Counted from the stretch's first letter, positions 22,606 to 32,582 are shown. The stretch: DNA of 42,811 nt from Patescibacteria group bacterium (GCA_022705745.1 JAKJDW010000008.1:1-42811); one strand, 5' to 3'. Notes: generated by a model not told the origin, from the letters alone. Numbers and translations: made by a program.

Positions 22606-23028
22606 TTATTTTAACTCAATATTGGGTCATCCACACTTGGGGCAATAACGATAATTATGTGGATATTCCATATTACATTCTTTACATTTTATGGTAAGTT
22701 TTTTCCCACAATAAATACAACATTTATGTTCTTTAGCATTTATTGTACCACAATTTATACATATAGTAGAATTGCTAACACAGGCTTCTCTCCAAGGCAT
22801 TTTGTCTTTTTTATATCATATCGGTTTAATAATATGATAGAGTGGTATTCAAATTATAGGAGTAAAAAAAGTTATCAATACTATAGAGCTAATTTGTAAT
22901 AAAAGGCTGTTTGTCCTCGCGGAAATATCTTTTGCTACCCAAATAATACTTATAATTCGTAAGAATACAAATAAGGCTACGATCGCTGTATAAAGGTTTT
23001 CTAGTCATCAAAGTTGTAGAATGTCCAT
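22606..23028 (-). CDS. Zinc-ribbon membrane protein
   Basis: 140 aa with TGA = Gly. Two hydrophobic helices (about residues 12-32 and 42-65) are followed by a short linker and four CxxC-type knuckles: CINCG, CIYCG, CKEC and CPKCG, forming a double zinc ribbon at the C-terminus. Function unknown; such ribbons usually mediate protein or nucleic-acid contacts on the cytoplasmic face. It starts 21 nt after the RelA/SpoT stop on the same strand, so the two genes are probably co-transcribed. Confidence 0.8.
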
Positions 23029-23049
23029 TTTAGTAATTTATGATATAAA

Positions 23050-25257
23050 TTATATTATTTCTCTTTTTATTAAGCTTAGTTTATGTCAATACTTTTTTAT
23101 TTGTTCACGAACCATTCAAATTTGTCATGGGGTTTTTAGTGTCCGAGTCAGATTTATTATTTTGGTTTTGTCGTCCTTATCGTCTTTTATAGAAAAACTA
23201 TTTACTTCAATTTGTAATTTTGTAAATATTTCCAATAACTTGATAAAGTCCAAATTTTTGTCCATTTTCAAAGTAGATATAACTGTATAAATATTTTTGT
23301 TTTCTTCATTTCGATGTGCTTCCAATAATTTGTTTGGAGAAATGGTTTTGAGTGCTCTACAATTTAAATTGTGTACTTTGATCCCATCTTTCCCAGTTTT
23401 CGCTATTATTTTTTGAGGGAAAATTGGTCTACATTCAGGGCATAAATAGTAATTTATTAGTTTATCATCATCTATTATTATATTTTTGATGCTAATGTTT
23501 TCGGTTTTTGGTGGAGTTTTACTACTTTTATTTTGGTAAAACTCTTTGTATTCTTTTGGATAAGCCTTTTTTATAATTTCGTTGTACAGTAGTCTGTTTT
23601 CTGTAGCATCGATCAGCTTTTTTTCTAAATCTTTTTTCTCAAAAACTTGGTTTATTTTGCTATTTTTTGCAACAAGATTTGGTAGACCAAGTTCTTTTAA
23701 TTTACTATTTAATATTTTAATCGATTTATCTAAAATCTCTTCTTGTTGGGTGTTTTTTATAAATTTAAGTAATTTGGTTTTGGCACTCGGAGTTTTTAAA
23801 ATGGAACTTCGATGTTTGTTTGCAGTATATTGATACCTAAATGTATTTATTTTGACGATATCTCATGTGTTGGGAATATGTGTAATAGGAACAATTTCTC
23901 CGTTTACTATTGCATTTTTAAATTTTAAACCAATTTCCGTATGTATATAAAATGCAAAATCCAATACTGTGCTTCATTTAGGTAATTCAATTATATCTCA
24001 TTTTGGTGTGTAGAGCAAGGTTTCTTTACTCAAAAGCTCAATATCTAGCTTGTTTTTAAATTGATCTTTTTCGTCACTTTCGGTGTATGCATTTACTAAT
24101 TCTTGTAATTTCCTTACCCATTCTGCTTGTTTTTGACTAACCCTGCTTGGTCATTTTGATTCACTGTATGCATAATGAGCAGCAACTCAATATTCAGCTA
24201 CATCATCCATATCTTTTGTTCTTATTTGTATTTCGATAGGAAACTTAAACATTCCAAGTATTGTAGTATGAATGCTCCTATATCCATTAAATTTTGGGAC
24301 AGCAATATAATCTTTTATTTTTTTTATTAAAGGGGTATAGTGTTTGTGGATTATTCACAGTATTACATAACAATCTGAAATGTCTTTGGCAATGATTCTA
24401 AATGCTAATAAGTCCATGACAGATGAAATATCCGTTGTCTGATATCTATATTCCATTTTTTCTCGGATCCTATATGGACTTTTTGTTCTTCATTTTACAT
24501 CGAATTCGCTAATTCATTCTTTTAGTAGGAGTTTTGTGATATTAAATATTCCTTTTTTTATATATTTATCGGAACCAGAGTATCATTTTTTTAGGTGTCA
24601 AATTATCCTTTCAAATTCTTCTGGATATAGTATTTTGAAACAGGCATTTTCCAATGCTACTTGATATTGATATAGCCCCAATCTTTTTGCAATTGGAACA
24701 TAAATTTTCATGGTTTCCAATGCTATTTTTTCTCTTTTATTAGCTTCTGGGTGGTAATGTAAAGTCTGTAAGTTGTGGATACGATCTGCAAGTTTGACAA
24801 AAATAACTCTTAAATCTTTACCCATAGCTAAAAATGTTTTTTTTATGGTTTCTAAATCTCTGTCTTCTCACTTATATCTTACTTTTGAAACTTTTACTAA
24901 TCATTGGCATAATTGGGCAACTTCAGATCAAAACTCTTTTTGTATTTCTTCTTGAGTAATCATTGTATCTTCTATCACATCGTGCAAGATACATGTTTGG
25001 ATAGATTCCAGATCTGGTTTTAATTGCATCAATATTATTGTTGATTTCAAAGGATGAACAATATATGGTTCCCCAGATAATCTAGATTGTCATTCATGTG
25101 CTTTTTTGGCTAAATGATATGCTTTTAATATTCATTCTTTGGAATTTTCGGGTAAATATTTTTGTGCTTTTGTAATAATTTCTTGTACCAAAATATCTAG
25201 ATTTTCAGTTGAATCTATTTGATAATCTAAAAAACTATCTAATTGATTTATATCCAT
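23050..25257 (-). CDS. Bifunctional (p)ppGpp synthetase/hydrolase, RelA/SpoT
   Basis: 735 aa with TGA = Gly, full long-RSH length. Controls the stringent-response alarmone. N-terminal HD hydrolase domain: YIVHPLKSTIIL, CILHDVIEDT and VKLADRIHNLQTL. Synthetase domain: VMDLLAFRII, PKFNGYRSIHTT, FPIEIQIRT and AEYGVAAHYAYSE. TGS domain: LYTPKGDIIELPKGSTVLDF. Near the end CPECRPIFPQKIIAK with NLNCRAL (zinc-finger-like) and an ACT domain (IINLTRTLKTPGQIGMVREQ). The hydrolase HD is intact, so both activities are plausible. A complete long RSH is notable in a reduced CPR genome. ATG 25255-25257 is the first Met and matches the family start. Confidence 0.95.
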
Positions 25258-25785
25258 TTATAATCGTAAACTAAAACTTGCCAACAAAATGTGTCCAAAA
25301 TAAGTTTAATACAAAACTTATTGCAATATTTGTATAATAAAAATACTATTATTTTCAAACCAAAGTTTATACAATCGCTGGCAGGAAAAATAATTTATAA
25401 ATGAAAAAATAGATAGTATCTTGGAGTAGAATTTTTTTTACTCTACTTGTTTTGTGTGTTTTTATGATATGGTGAGATTGAATAATCAAAGTAAAACTAG
25501 TTTATTATATATATTTTTTTACATATTTTATTTTTATATTTTGGTTTTTTAGTTCAATCGTGTTATGGGTTAAATGTAGTTGGTTTACATAAAGAGTAAG
25601 AGTTTTTTGTAATTAAAAAACATCTATTTTAGCCTAAAAGGGGCGATGTATGTTTATTTTTTTAAAAAAAATATAGAAAAATATATTATGAATCTTGTTA
25701 CAATAAATTTATGGATAGTTTTCACTTATAACTGTTGTGGCTTGTGTTACAAAAATTTATTCCTAAAAAATTTATAAAATAGTAA
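25258..25785. other. Intergenic region with a doubtful small membrane ORF and a hairpin
   Basis: 528 bp between divergent genes. On plus, ATG 25464 to TAA 25590-25592 encodes 42 residues (two TGA codons) dominated by VYYIYFFTYFIFIFWFF, a membrane-helix-like string. The frame extends upstream to a TAG at 25410 just after ATGAAAAAA (25401-25409), so this may be a decayed small membrane gene. An inverted repeat ACATC ... GATGT (about 25620-25653) encloses TTTTAG/CCTAAAA and is followed by a T-rich tract, like a terminator. Nothing else coding was found. Confidence 0.4.
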
Positions 25786-25899
25786 ATGTTTTTTTTTAAA
25801 AAAGCTAGTAGCATTAATTTGCTTGCAATTGTCAATAAAAAAACTATACTTTTGGTGCTAATTGCTTTGTTGTATATTTTAATATTATATTTTTATTAA
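25786..25899 (+). CDS. Possible small single-pass membrane peptide (37 aa)
   Basis: ATG 25786 to TAA 25897-25899, seven bases before the next gene. Encodes MFFFKKASSINLLAIVNKK then a hydrophobic C-terminal helix (ILLVLIALLYILILYFY). It is a plausible leader membrane peptide of the paralogue pair, with TATAAA nearby upstream. AT-rich DNA yields such strings by chance, so confidence is low. Confidence 0.35.
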   Translation: MFFFKKASSINLLAIVNKKTILLVLIALLYILILYFY

Positions 25900-25906
25900 A
25901 AGAGAT

Positions 25907-26734
25907 ATGAACAATCAAAATCTTATAGATCTTGCAAAACAAAAATTACTTGACAAGAGGATATCCAATGGTTTTACCTTGTTTTTAAATGAAAACCAAT
26001 TCCCTCGTAGACAGACTGAAATAGCAGAAATAATAGGAAGAAGTTTAATTAAACAACTAATACCTTATAATTCTAGCTATTGTTTGACTAGAAAACAAAC
26101 CCAACAACTTGCTTTAGTGCTGTGATTTGATTTACAAAAAGATATGAGAATATTTTTACAACAACATGGGTTAAATGATAGTGTTGATATTTTAAGGTCT
26201 TCTAGAAAAGGAAAAACTGGTTGACAAGTTATAGCAGAAGGACTAATAAATCAATTTCATATAAATCTTGTGTTAAATAATAGTAGGCCAGGACATAAAT
26301 TAACCGTATCTCGTATATTGGATTTTATAGACGGATTGTGATTTAATCTGTATGAAGATATTAAAAATAAAGTTGAACAAGAAAAATCTACATATACTTC
26401 TGTTTTGATGAGTATGTTTCCTGGTGGTGGTAGTGTTTTAGAAACATTTAAAAAACGCTACTGAGAAACCTCGGAATATAGTTTTTTGAGAAAACAGATA
26501 ATTTTGGAACTTATCAAAGATATAAAATTCAGATGAATAACTTTAGATATATTTATAAGCAGAAGTAGAGAGATACTTCAATCTACTGCTGAAGGAGACT
26601 TATGACTTTCAAATATGAATCTTTATAAAAGGCTTCATTGGATATTGGGATATCCAATATCATCTGGATTGTCTTTAAAAGTAAAAAAAGAATTTGCAGA
26701 AATTTGGAAATATCATAGTTACCCTTATGTGTAA
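25907..26734 (+). CDS. Hypothetical protein, first of a tandem paralogous pair
   Basis: 275 aa with TGA = Gly. No known family recognised. Mostly helical and basic. FPRRQTEIAEIIGRSLIKQL and LTVSRILDFIDGLGFNL resemble helix-turn-helix segments, hinting at nucleic-acid binding. Other conserved strings are GFDLQKDMRIFLQQHGLNDS, VDILRSS, TYTSVLMSMFPGGGSVL and, at the end, NLYKRLHWILGYPISSGLSL with SYPYV. The following gene is a full-length paralogue; a 97-nt segment (26334-26430) is identical in both. A weak AAAGAG precedes the ATG. Regulator or small accessory-element protein is only a guess. Confidence 0.7.
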
Positions 26735-26855
26735 TTATTGTGTTTTTAAATTGATTTTGTCCCCTAAAGTAACTGTGTGTAATGTAGTTATTTAAAAAAA
26801 AGCTAATATTTATGTTCTATGCTTCAAAGGAAGTTTATTATTAATAAGAAAAAAA

Positions 26856-27692
26856 ATGAACAATAAAAATACCATAGATACTATAAAGCAGAGATTACTT
26901 GATAATGGGATATCTGATGCTTTTGCTCTTTTTTTTACTGAGAAAAAATATCCTCGTAGAAAGTATAGTACAACTCAAATAATAGGGAGAGATTTAGCAA
27001 AACAACTACTATGATGTAAACTTTCTCATACCATTTTAACAACAAAAGAAACTCAACAAATTGCTTCAATATTATGATTTGATTTACAAAAAGATATTAG
27101 ACTACTTTTGCAACAACATGGATTAAATGATAGTGTTGATATCCTGAGATCCTCTAAAATAGGAAGTTGCTGATGACAAGAAATAGCAGGAGGACTGATA
27201 AATCAATTTCACATAAATCTTTTATTAAATGATGGTAAATCTAAATCGAGACGCAAATTGACTGTATCTCGTATATTGGAGTTTATAGAGTGATTGTGAT
27301 TTAATCTGTATGAAGATATTAAAAATAAAGTTGAACAAGAAAAATCTACATATACTTCTGTTTTGATGAGTATGTTTCCTGGTGGTGGCAGTGTTTTGAA
27401 AATATTAAAGAAACACTCGTGAGAAACTTCAGAGTATAATTTTTTAAAAAAGCAAGTAATTTTGGAACTTATCAAAGATATAAAATCAAGATGAATACCT
27501 TTGAGTATATTTATGAGCAGGGGAAGGATAAAACTCCAATCTACTGCTGAAGGAGATTTATGACTTTCAAATATGAATCTTTATAAAAGGCTTCATTGGA
27601 TATTGGGATATCCAATATCATCCGGATTGTCTTTAAAGGTAAAAAAAGATTTTGCAAATGTTTGGAAAAATTATAGCTATCCTTATGTGTAA
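26856..27692 (+). CDS. Hypothetical protein, second of a tandem paralogous pair
   Basis: 278 aa with TGA = Gly; paralogue of the gene at 25907 along its whole length. Shared strings include QHGLNDSVDILRSS, LINQFHINL, LTVSRILEFIEGLGFNLYED and the same C-terminus ending SYPYV. Divergence is concentrated in the first 100 residues and at the SRRKLTV linker. The exact 97-nt identity and near-identical 3' ends, including 14 nt past the stop, point to recent duplication or gene conversion. After the stop, the same frame continues into a degenerate coding remnant. Confidence 0.7.
27292..27388 (+). repeat. 97-bp exact repeat shared by the paralogue pair
   Basis: Identical base for base to 26334-26430. 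It starts at GATTGTGATTTAATCTG and ends at CCTGGTGGTGG, coding the FNLYEDIKNKVEQEKS and MSMFPGG region. Flanks differ at many positions, including silent ones, so conversion of this block is likely. Confidence 0.85.
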
Positions 27693-28082
27693 TTATTGTG
27701 TTTCAAGGTTGAGAAAGTTTTATTAAGAAAATATCAACAACAAGATAATAGCCATGATCTAATTATCCCAGAGTGAATAGAAGTATTTAGGTGAGATAAA
27801 ATTCCTATAGGCATTAGAACTGTTTCAGATGATATTCTTAAAAAAAAGTTTTTATTTATGGAGATTCTGGTAGAACATTTAGAATAATTAAATAGGAATT
27901 GGAGTTTTATCGCAAACACATCATTTCCTAGGGGACATCCAGACATTTGTCGTGAGAAAAGAATGAGGCTGAGACTAGCAAACAAACTTAATTTAAAAAA
28001 TTGAGATAATTGTCATGTGAAATTTTTGTCTGTATATGATAAAAATTTTGTATGAAAAGTCTACTGTGAACCTTGTTATTAA
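27693..28082 (+). pseudogene. Degenerate coding remnant in frame with the upstream stop
   Basis: In the same frame as the gene ending at 27692, codons run open for about 64 triplets (LIIPEGIEVFRGDKIPIGIR, LKKKFLFMEILVEHLE) to TAA 27885-27887, then again for 64 triplets (NWSFIANTSFPRGHPDICRE, LANKLNLKNGDNCHVKFL) to TAA 28080-28082. No ATG starts the first part and TGA codons behave as Gly, so it looks like real coding sequence now interrupted. The LANKL-LKDGD-type string faintly recalls nucleotide-binding RNA/flavin-kinase barrels, but I do not assign it. The junction with duplicated sequence is near 27704, suggesting the duplication truncated an older gene. Confidence 0.45.
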
Positions 28083-28186
28083 AAAGAGATTTATTCTTAA
28101 GTGTATTATTGTATAAAAATGTTTGATATTTTATATTTAGTCAAATTATTTTATATAACCATTTGGTAGAACATATGTTCCCTGAA

Positions 28187-28229
28187 TAAAAAAATGTACC
28201 TCTAGAATTAAAACTAGAAGTACATTTTT
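28187..28229. terminator. Strong bidirectional terminator hairpin
   Basis: AAAAATGTAC-C-TCTAG, loop AATTAAAA, CTAGA-A-GTACATTTTT: about 15 paired bases with one mismatch and A/T flanks on both sides. It can end the plus-strand paralogue region and the minus-strand DsbA-like gene (stop at 28244). Confidence 0.85.
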
Positions 28230-28243
28230 GTTATTATGTTTTT

Positions 28244-29059
28244 TTAGTTATTTTTTAGTTTTTCAATTTCTTCAACAAATTTTTCTACCGGATATGCTCA
28301 TGGTATTACAACAAACCTTCAAGTTTCTCTATCTATGATAACATTACCTGGAGTACCACTAATACCAAACAAGCTTGCTCATTCATTTCTTTGATTATTA
28401 ACTTCTTGATTATATTTACCTGAGTCAACACATTTTGAAAGAGAATTTTTATTAACACCAAGTGTTCAAGCAATATCTATTATTGTTTCTATATCCAATC
28501 ATGCATCTGTGGCAAATAGTTGTTTTATAAATTTGTGCCTAACATTTCTTTTTAATTCTCCAACACACTCTATAGCTTCTCATAATTTTATGGCTTGACT
28601 GCTGGACACAAAACTTCTAAAAATTGAATTAACTTCACTTGGATATTTTTCAATTACATTGTCAATAACTCATTGGACAGATTGTCTCCTACAGTATCCA
28701 CATCCAAAATTAGAATATTCCAAAATAGTAAATCTAGCTGACTCTTTTCAATTATCAACACCATTGGCTGTTATCTCTTCTAATTTTTGTATTACATCTT
28801 CCGGAGATAAAATGTTTTCATTTAAATTATTGTTTTCGGCATCCATGTTTATTTGAGATAATGCTTGGTCTATGGCCATGGTTTGTTGAGAAATATATTT
28901 TGAAGAAGAATAAAGTTGTTCAACTTTTTTCATATTATTGATTCAACCAACCTTTAGAGTTTCTAGTGCTCGAGCATCTTTTTTGAATAAGTTTGCTATG
29001 TTTAATATTAAAATTAGTCATAACAAAATAATTATTCAAATGTTGTAATTTTTTGACAT
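28244..29059 (-). CDS. Membrane-anchored DsbA-like thiol oxidoreductase
   Basis: 271 aa with TGA = Gly. N-terminal membrane helix (about residues 4-22), then the module FKKDARALETLKVGG, NMKKVEQLY and QQTMAIDQALSQ shared with the next two minus genes. From about residue 110 a thioredoxin-fold domain: LEYSNFGCGYCRRQ with active site C120-G-Y-C123, an inserted helical domain, GISGTPGNVIIDRE with the cis-Pro, and EKFVEEIEKLKNN at the end. Faces outside the membrane, where it would form or shuffle disulfides in exported proteins. No DsbB/VKOR partner is in the window. It is the first gene upstream of the shared terminator. Confidence 0.88.
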
Positions 29060-29091
29060 GTTTGTCTAATTTTTAAGAGAGTAAATATTAT

Positions 29092-29250
29092 ATCAGTTCA
29101 TAAAGTTCATCAAGTTCATAAAGTTGGATAGGTGGGGGTTTTGCTTCCAACCACAACCCCATCTACCCCCATCTACCCGATAAATCGGGGGCTACAGCTT
29201 CCCCCAAGGGAAGAATGTTTATTTGTGGCTTGTAACTTTTAACTTGTAGC
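29092..29250. repeat. Mixed AT-rich and GC-rich intergenic repeats
   Basis: AGTTCATAAAGTTCATCAAG units (29094-29125) belong to the dispersed AT-rich repeat, and the inverted-sense TTGTAACTTTTAACTTGTAG closes the block (29230-29250). Between them is GC-rich DNA with the palindromes CCCGATAAATCGGG (29176-29189) and CTTCCCCCAAGGGAAG (29198-29213) and repeated CATCTACCC. CCCGATAAATCGGG differs by one base from the hairpin in the tRNA-derived repeats at 37050. Confidence 0.7.
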
Positions 29251-29253
29251 TAA

Positions 29254-29577
29254 CTATTCTAGCTCAATATCAACTATGTTTTCTTCTACATCTTCTTCCA
29301 ATGCTCATTCTTCTCATGCTATCATTTCGTATAACTCTTCTTCGCTAAGATTTCATAACATATCCATTTGAGATAATGCTTGGTCTATGGCTATGGTTTG
29401 TTGAGAGATGTACTCATCAGAATTATAAAGTTGTTCAATTTTTTTCATATTATCGGCTCAACCAACCTTTAGAGTTTCTAGTGCTCGAGCATCTTTTTTG
29501 AATAATGATAATATCTGCAATATTAACATTATTCATAGCAAAATAATAAGAATTAAATAATTATTTTTTCTTTCCAT
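29254..29577 (-). CDS. Short membrane protein sharing the DsbA-like protein's juxtamembrane module
   Basis: 107 aa with TGA = Gly. One N-terminal membrane helix (LILIILLGIMLILQILSLF), then FKKDARALETLKVGGADNMK, EQLYNSDEYISQQTIAIDQA, ending in a very acidic tail (GEEGALEEDVEENIVDIELE). The module is nearly identical to the one in the DsbA-like protein, down to a 48-nt exact DNA match (29458-29505 with 28943-28990). It lacks any enzyme domain, so it may be a binding or assembly partner. Function unknown. Confidence 0.75.
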
Positions 29578-29605
29578 TCTTTAATTTTAAATAATAAAAT
29601 AGTTT

Positions 29606-30031
29606 TTATTGTTGTCATGCTAAGTATTGATCTATGGCAGAAGTTTGTTGATCTTTGTATAAGTTAGAATTGTAAAGTTGTTCTACTTTTTTCATATTGT
29701 CAGCTCAACCAACTTTTAATTCTTCTAGCTTTAATGCAGGATCTTTTCTAAAGAAAAAGAATAGTGCAAAAAGCAAGTTTAAGATAACTAATATACATAC
29801 GATGATTTTTGTAAATTTTTCACAATTGGTGGAACAGCAACAAGTATGAACAGGATTTGTTTTTTTGGTTTCTACTGTTACTGAAGGTTTAACTACTTTT
29901 TTTGTAGAGGTCTTTGTTATTGCTTTTTTAACTATAGGTTTTTTGATAGAAATAGCTTTTGTGGCAGAGGCCTTTGCTACTGTCTTTTTGGCTATAGATT
30001 TTTTAGTAGAAACTTTTTTTTTAACAGGCAT
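29606..30031 (-). CDS. Membrane protein with histone H1-like basic tail and shared juxtamembrane module
   Basis: 141 aa with TGA = Gly. Residues 1-55 are a Lys/Ala/Thr/Val-rich tail (repeated KKxxAKK, KKxxxKK) like histone H1 or Vaa-type DNA-binding tails. Then a Cys cluster HTCCCSTNCEKF, one membrane helix (IIVCILVILNLLFALFFFF), and the external module RKDPALKLEELKVGGADNMK, EQLYNSNLYKDQQTSAIDQY. Basic tail in the cytoplasm and module outside is predicted by positive-inside logic. It could tether DNA or acidic partners to the membrane; the Cys cluster could bind metal. Both are inferences. Confidence 0.75.
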
Positions 30032-30240
30032 TATTGAATATAAAAAAATATAAAAAAGTTAATGATAACAAATTACTTGTATCAAATTAAAACTTTAAAG
30101 CAATAGTATTTTCTTGTATTTGCACATTTGAATTTGACAAATAAAATAGACAATATGAAATTAGTTTATTTATAAAAAAATATGTTTGTGTTAAAGGATA
30201 ATTAAAAATTTTAATAAATTTTGATTTTTGAGATTGAAAA

Positions 30241-31581
30241 TTATTTTGAAAGTAGATTTTTTAAGGATTTATTTTCTTGTTTTGTGAACTTACTTAAGTA
30301 TCAGCTTAAAATTCCGAAACTTATAAAAAATAAATAATTGACCATGCTGTCTTCAAAAACATGTAAGAATAGGCCAATTACTAAAAGGACACTTCGTCAA
30401 ATATAGAATCTATTTCGATGTAAATAAACTAACTCATTACTAATCTCTCATGGCTTTGTTTTTTCTTTTGGATCTGGTTTTATGTTTTTAATTCATTTGA
30501 ATACTAAAAGCATTTGTAGTATTACGATACACCAAAAGATAAATCAGACAGTTCAGATATCTAGCATTAGTTGCATAAAATAATTTTCTGGTAGCATGCT
30601 TCCATTGTGATGTATTGCTGGTCCAGAGCTTCCAAGTCAGTATCAGAGAGGATTATCTATAATTTCCTTGATATAAGAAACCTTTGCATTGACATGATTT
30701 ATGGTGGATTCCTTCTTTAGAAAACTTATCCCTATGAGTCATAAAATAAATACTCAAAAAATTCAAATAGCAATTTTTTTGTTTTTCTTGATCCGATCTT
30801 TTGCAAGTAAAATTATTATTAAAGCAACTCATATTATCGCCGATCTAGAAAGTGTCATAGCAATTGCCAGCACTCGTAATACAACATAAAGAATATCTAG
30901 ATTTCAAATCGGGTTTTGAAAAACTTTTTTTATTTTTTTGATTCAGCTTCATCGTCGTAGTAATATTAGTGGGAAAAATGCTGTGAGAAAATAAGCATAA
31001 TTATTTGGTCCAGAAAAAATTCATTGTCGTCTGGTTGTTCATTCGTATCCAGTTAAATAATATAATGGGGGATTAGTTCAAAAATAAAAATCATCAAATT
31101 TTCAATATCCCAAACTCATAAATAATTCAGGTCTACCCATTTTTACCGACTGTCGTAAGAACCCGAAAAATACAATTCACAATAAAAATCGCTGAAACCA
31201 ATACATGTCTTTTAGTTTGAAATTTTTGACACATGAAAATCAGATAAAACTTGCTGTGAGAAATATGAATAAATAATAGAATCCATATTTAATTCAAATC
31301 ATAATATTTCATAAAGATTTTCAGTGCAAAAATGATATGAGTACAGAAAAAACTATTAAAACAATGAATCGTATTCGAATGTTTTTTCGTTTTGGTAAGT
31401 ATTCTTTTATTTGTTTTATATTTGTTAAAAGTACAAATAAGAAAAACCATATTCGTAGAATGTCTCTAGAAATTGATATTATGTTTTGATACCATCATCA
31501 CAAAATCCCATATCATAAAATTGTAACAATTATGTGATATAATGCTATAAGTACAAAAAATGTTTTCACAAACTTTGACAT
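30241..31581 (-). CDS. O-antigen ligase/polymerase-like membrane protein (Wzy_C type)
   Basis: 446 aa with TGA = Gly. About ten to twelve hydrophobic helices. A large central external loop (about residues 150-230) holds YYLTGYEGTTRRQGIFSGPN, followed by NNYAYFLTAFFPLI, then TLSRSAIIGVAL, and a second loop with NPLGYGLGSSGPAIHHNGS and PENYFMQLMLDIG. The SGPNNYAY, LSRSAIIG and NPLGxGxGS order matches the O-antigen ligase/Wzy superfamily, which joins polysaccharide chains at the outer face of the membrane. It lies next to GT2 and pyruvyl-transferase-like genes, supporting a role in surface glycan assembly. The ORF continues to TAA 30241-30243; a TGA at about 30404 would falsely truncate it. Confidence 0.75.
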
Positions 31582-31646
31582 CAAATGGCTTGAAAAAAGA
31601 TAAAGTTTAGATAGTATATAACATATATTTTTTAAATGAAAAAACA

Positions 31647-32582
31647 ATGACAAATAAATTAACGGTAGTTATACCCACTAGACCAAATATTCAAAATATT
31701 CATTGAATATTTTGATCTTTGGATGTCCAAACTTTCCAAAATTTCAACGTTATTTTGATGATAGATAAAGTTCTTACAAAAGAGGAGTTTGAAGATTTGA
31801 AAATTCAATCATTAAAATGATTAAAAAACATTTCAAATAAAATCCACTTTGTTTCCAATATAAATACTGATTTTATTCCACAACAATGAGTAAGCTATGT
31901 GAGAAATTATTGAATAAAGTTAGCTGATACGGAATTTCTAAATTTGTTTGATGATGATGAGTTGTTTGACTCTGATTACCTTCAAAAAACTTTTGATATT
32001 CGACATGAACATAAAAATCATATACAAAAAGATTTTGTACTAACTCCTACTTTGATGTTTAGAAAAACTTGAAATATTCAGAGTTTGTGATTTGACTACT
32101 ATAATTTTCGAACTTCTAGACCTCATGCTTTTCAATTCAAAAAAGATCAAAAAATAGGGCAAATACAAATGTATTCTGGGAATTCTCTTTTTGGACCCAC
32201 AAAAATATTTCAAGAAATTTTGTTTGATGAAAAGTTGGATTTTGTGTACGAAGATTTAGAGTTTACTTATAGAATTCATAAAGCATGATATCCTATTTTT
32301 GTATCAAGTGAATTATTATTGTACCATATGGAAAGGGATAAAAATATTCTTGAACATGCCTGGGTTTGAAGCACATATGCGGCATATAGAAAAGCAAAAC
32401 ATAGGATGATTTTTATCAAAAAAAATTGAACAAAATCAGAAAAAATTAACTTTTACTTATTGTGATTTCGAGCACAACCTTTATGGTTAAGTTTGAAAGT
32501 TTTGCTTTATGCAAGACGAGATGAAAAATTTAAAATAATTTGGTCAATTATTAAATGAACTTTAGATGGTATGAAAGCTTAA
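31647..32582 (+). CDS. Glycosyltransferase family 2-like protein
   Basis: 311 aa with TGA = Gly. GT-A fold features: start MTNKLTVVIPTRPN, then FNVILMIDK, a metal-binding acidic motif FLNLFDDDELF (about residues 97-107) in the DxD position, and later LDFVYEDLEFTYRIHKAGYP, the ED-x-E-x-R-x-G acceptor-side motif common in GT2. Transfers sugars from activated donors in the cytoplasm; the exact substrate cannot be read. A small ORF at ATG 31636 is closed by TAA after eight codons, so ATG 31647 is the start. Its stop overlaps the convergent pyruvyl-transferase-like stop by 3 nt. Confidence 0.8.

Noticed and set aside
22657-23290. Plus-strand ORFs opposite the zinc-ribbon and RelA/SpoT genes
   Set aside because: They overlap well-supported minus genes and encode low-complexity hydrophobic sequences typical of antisense reading.
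31636-31662. ATG 31636 as start of the GT2 gene
   Set aside because: That frame closes with TAA after eight codons, so the GT2 starts at ATG 31647.
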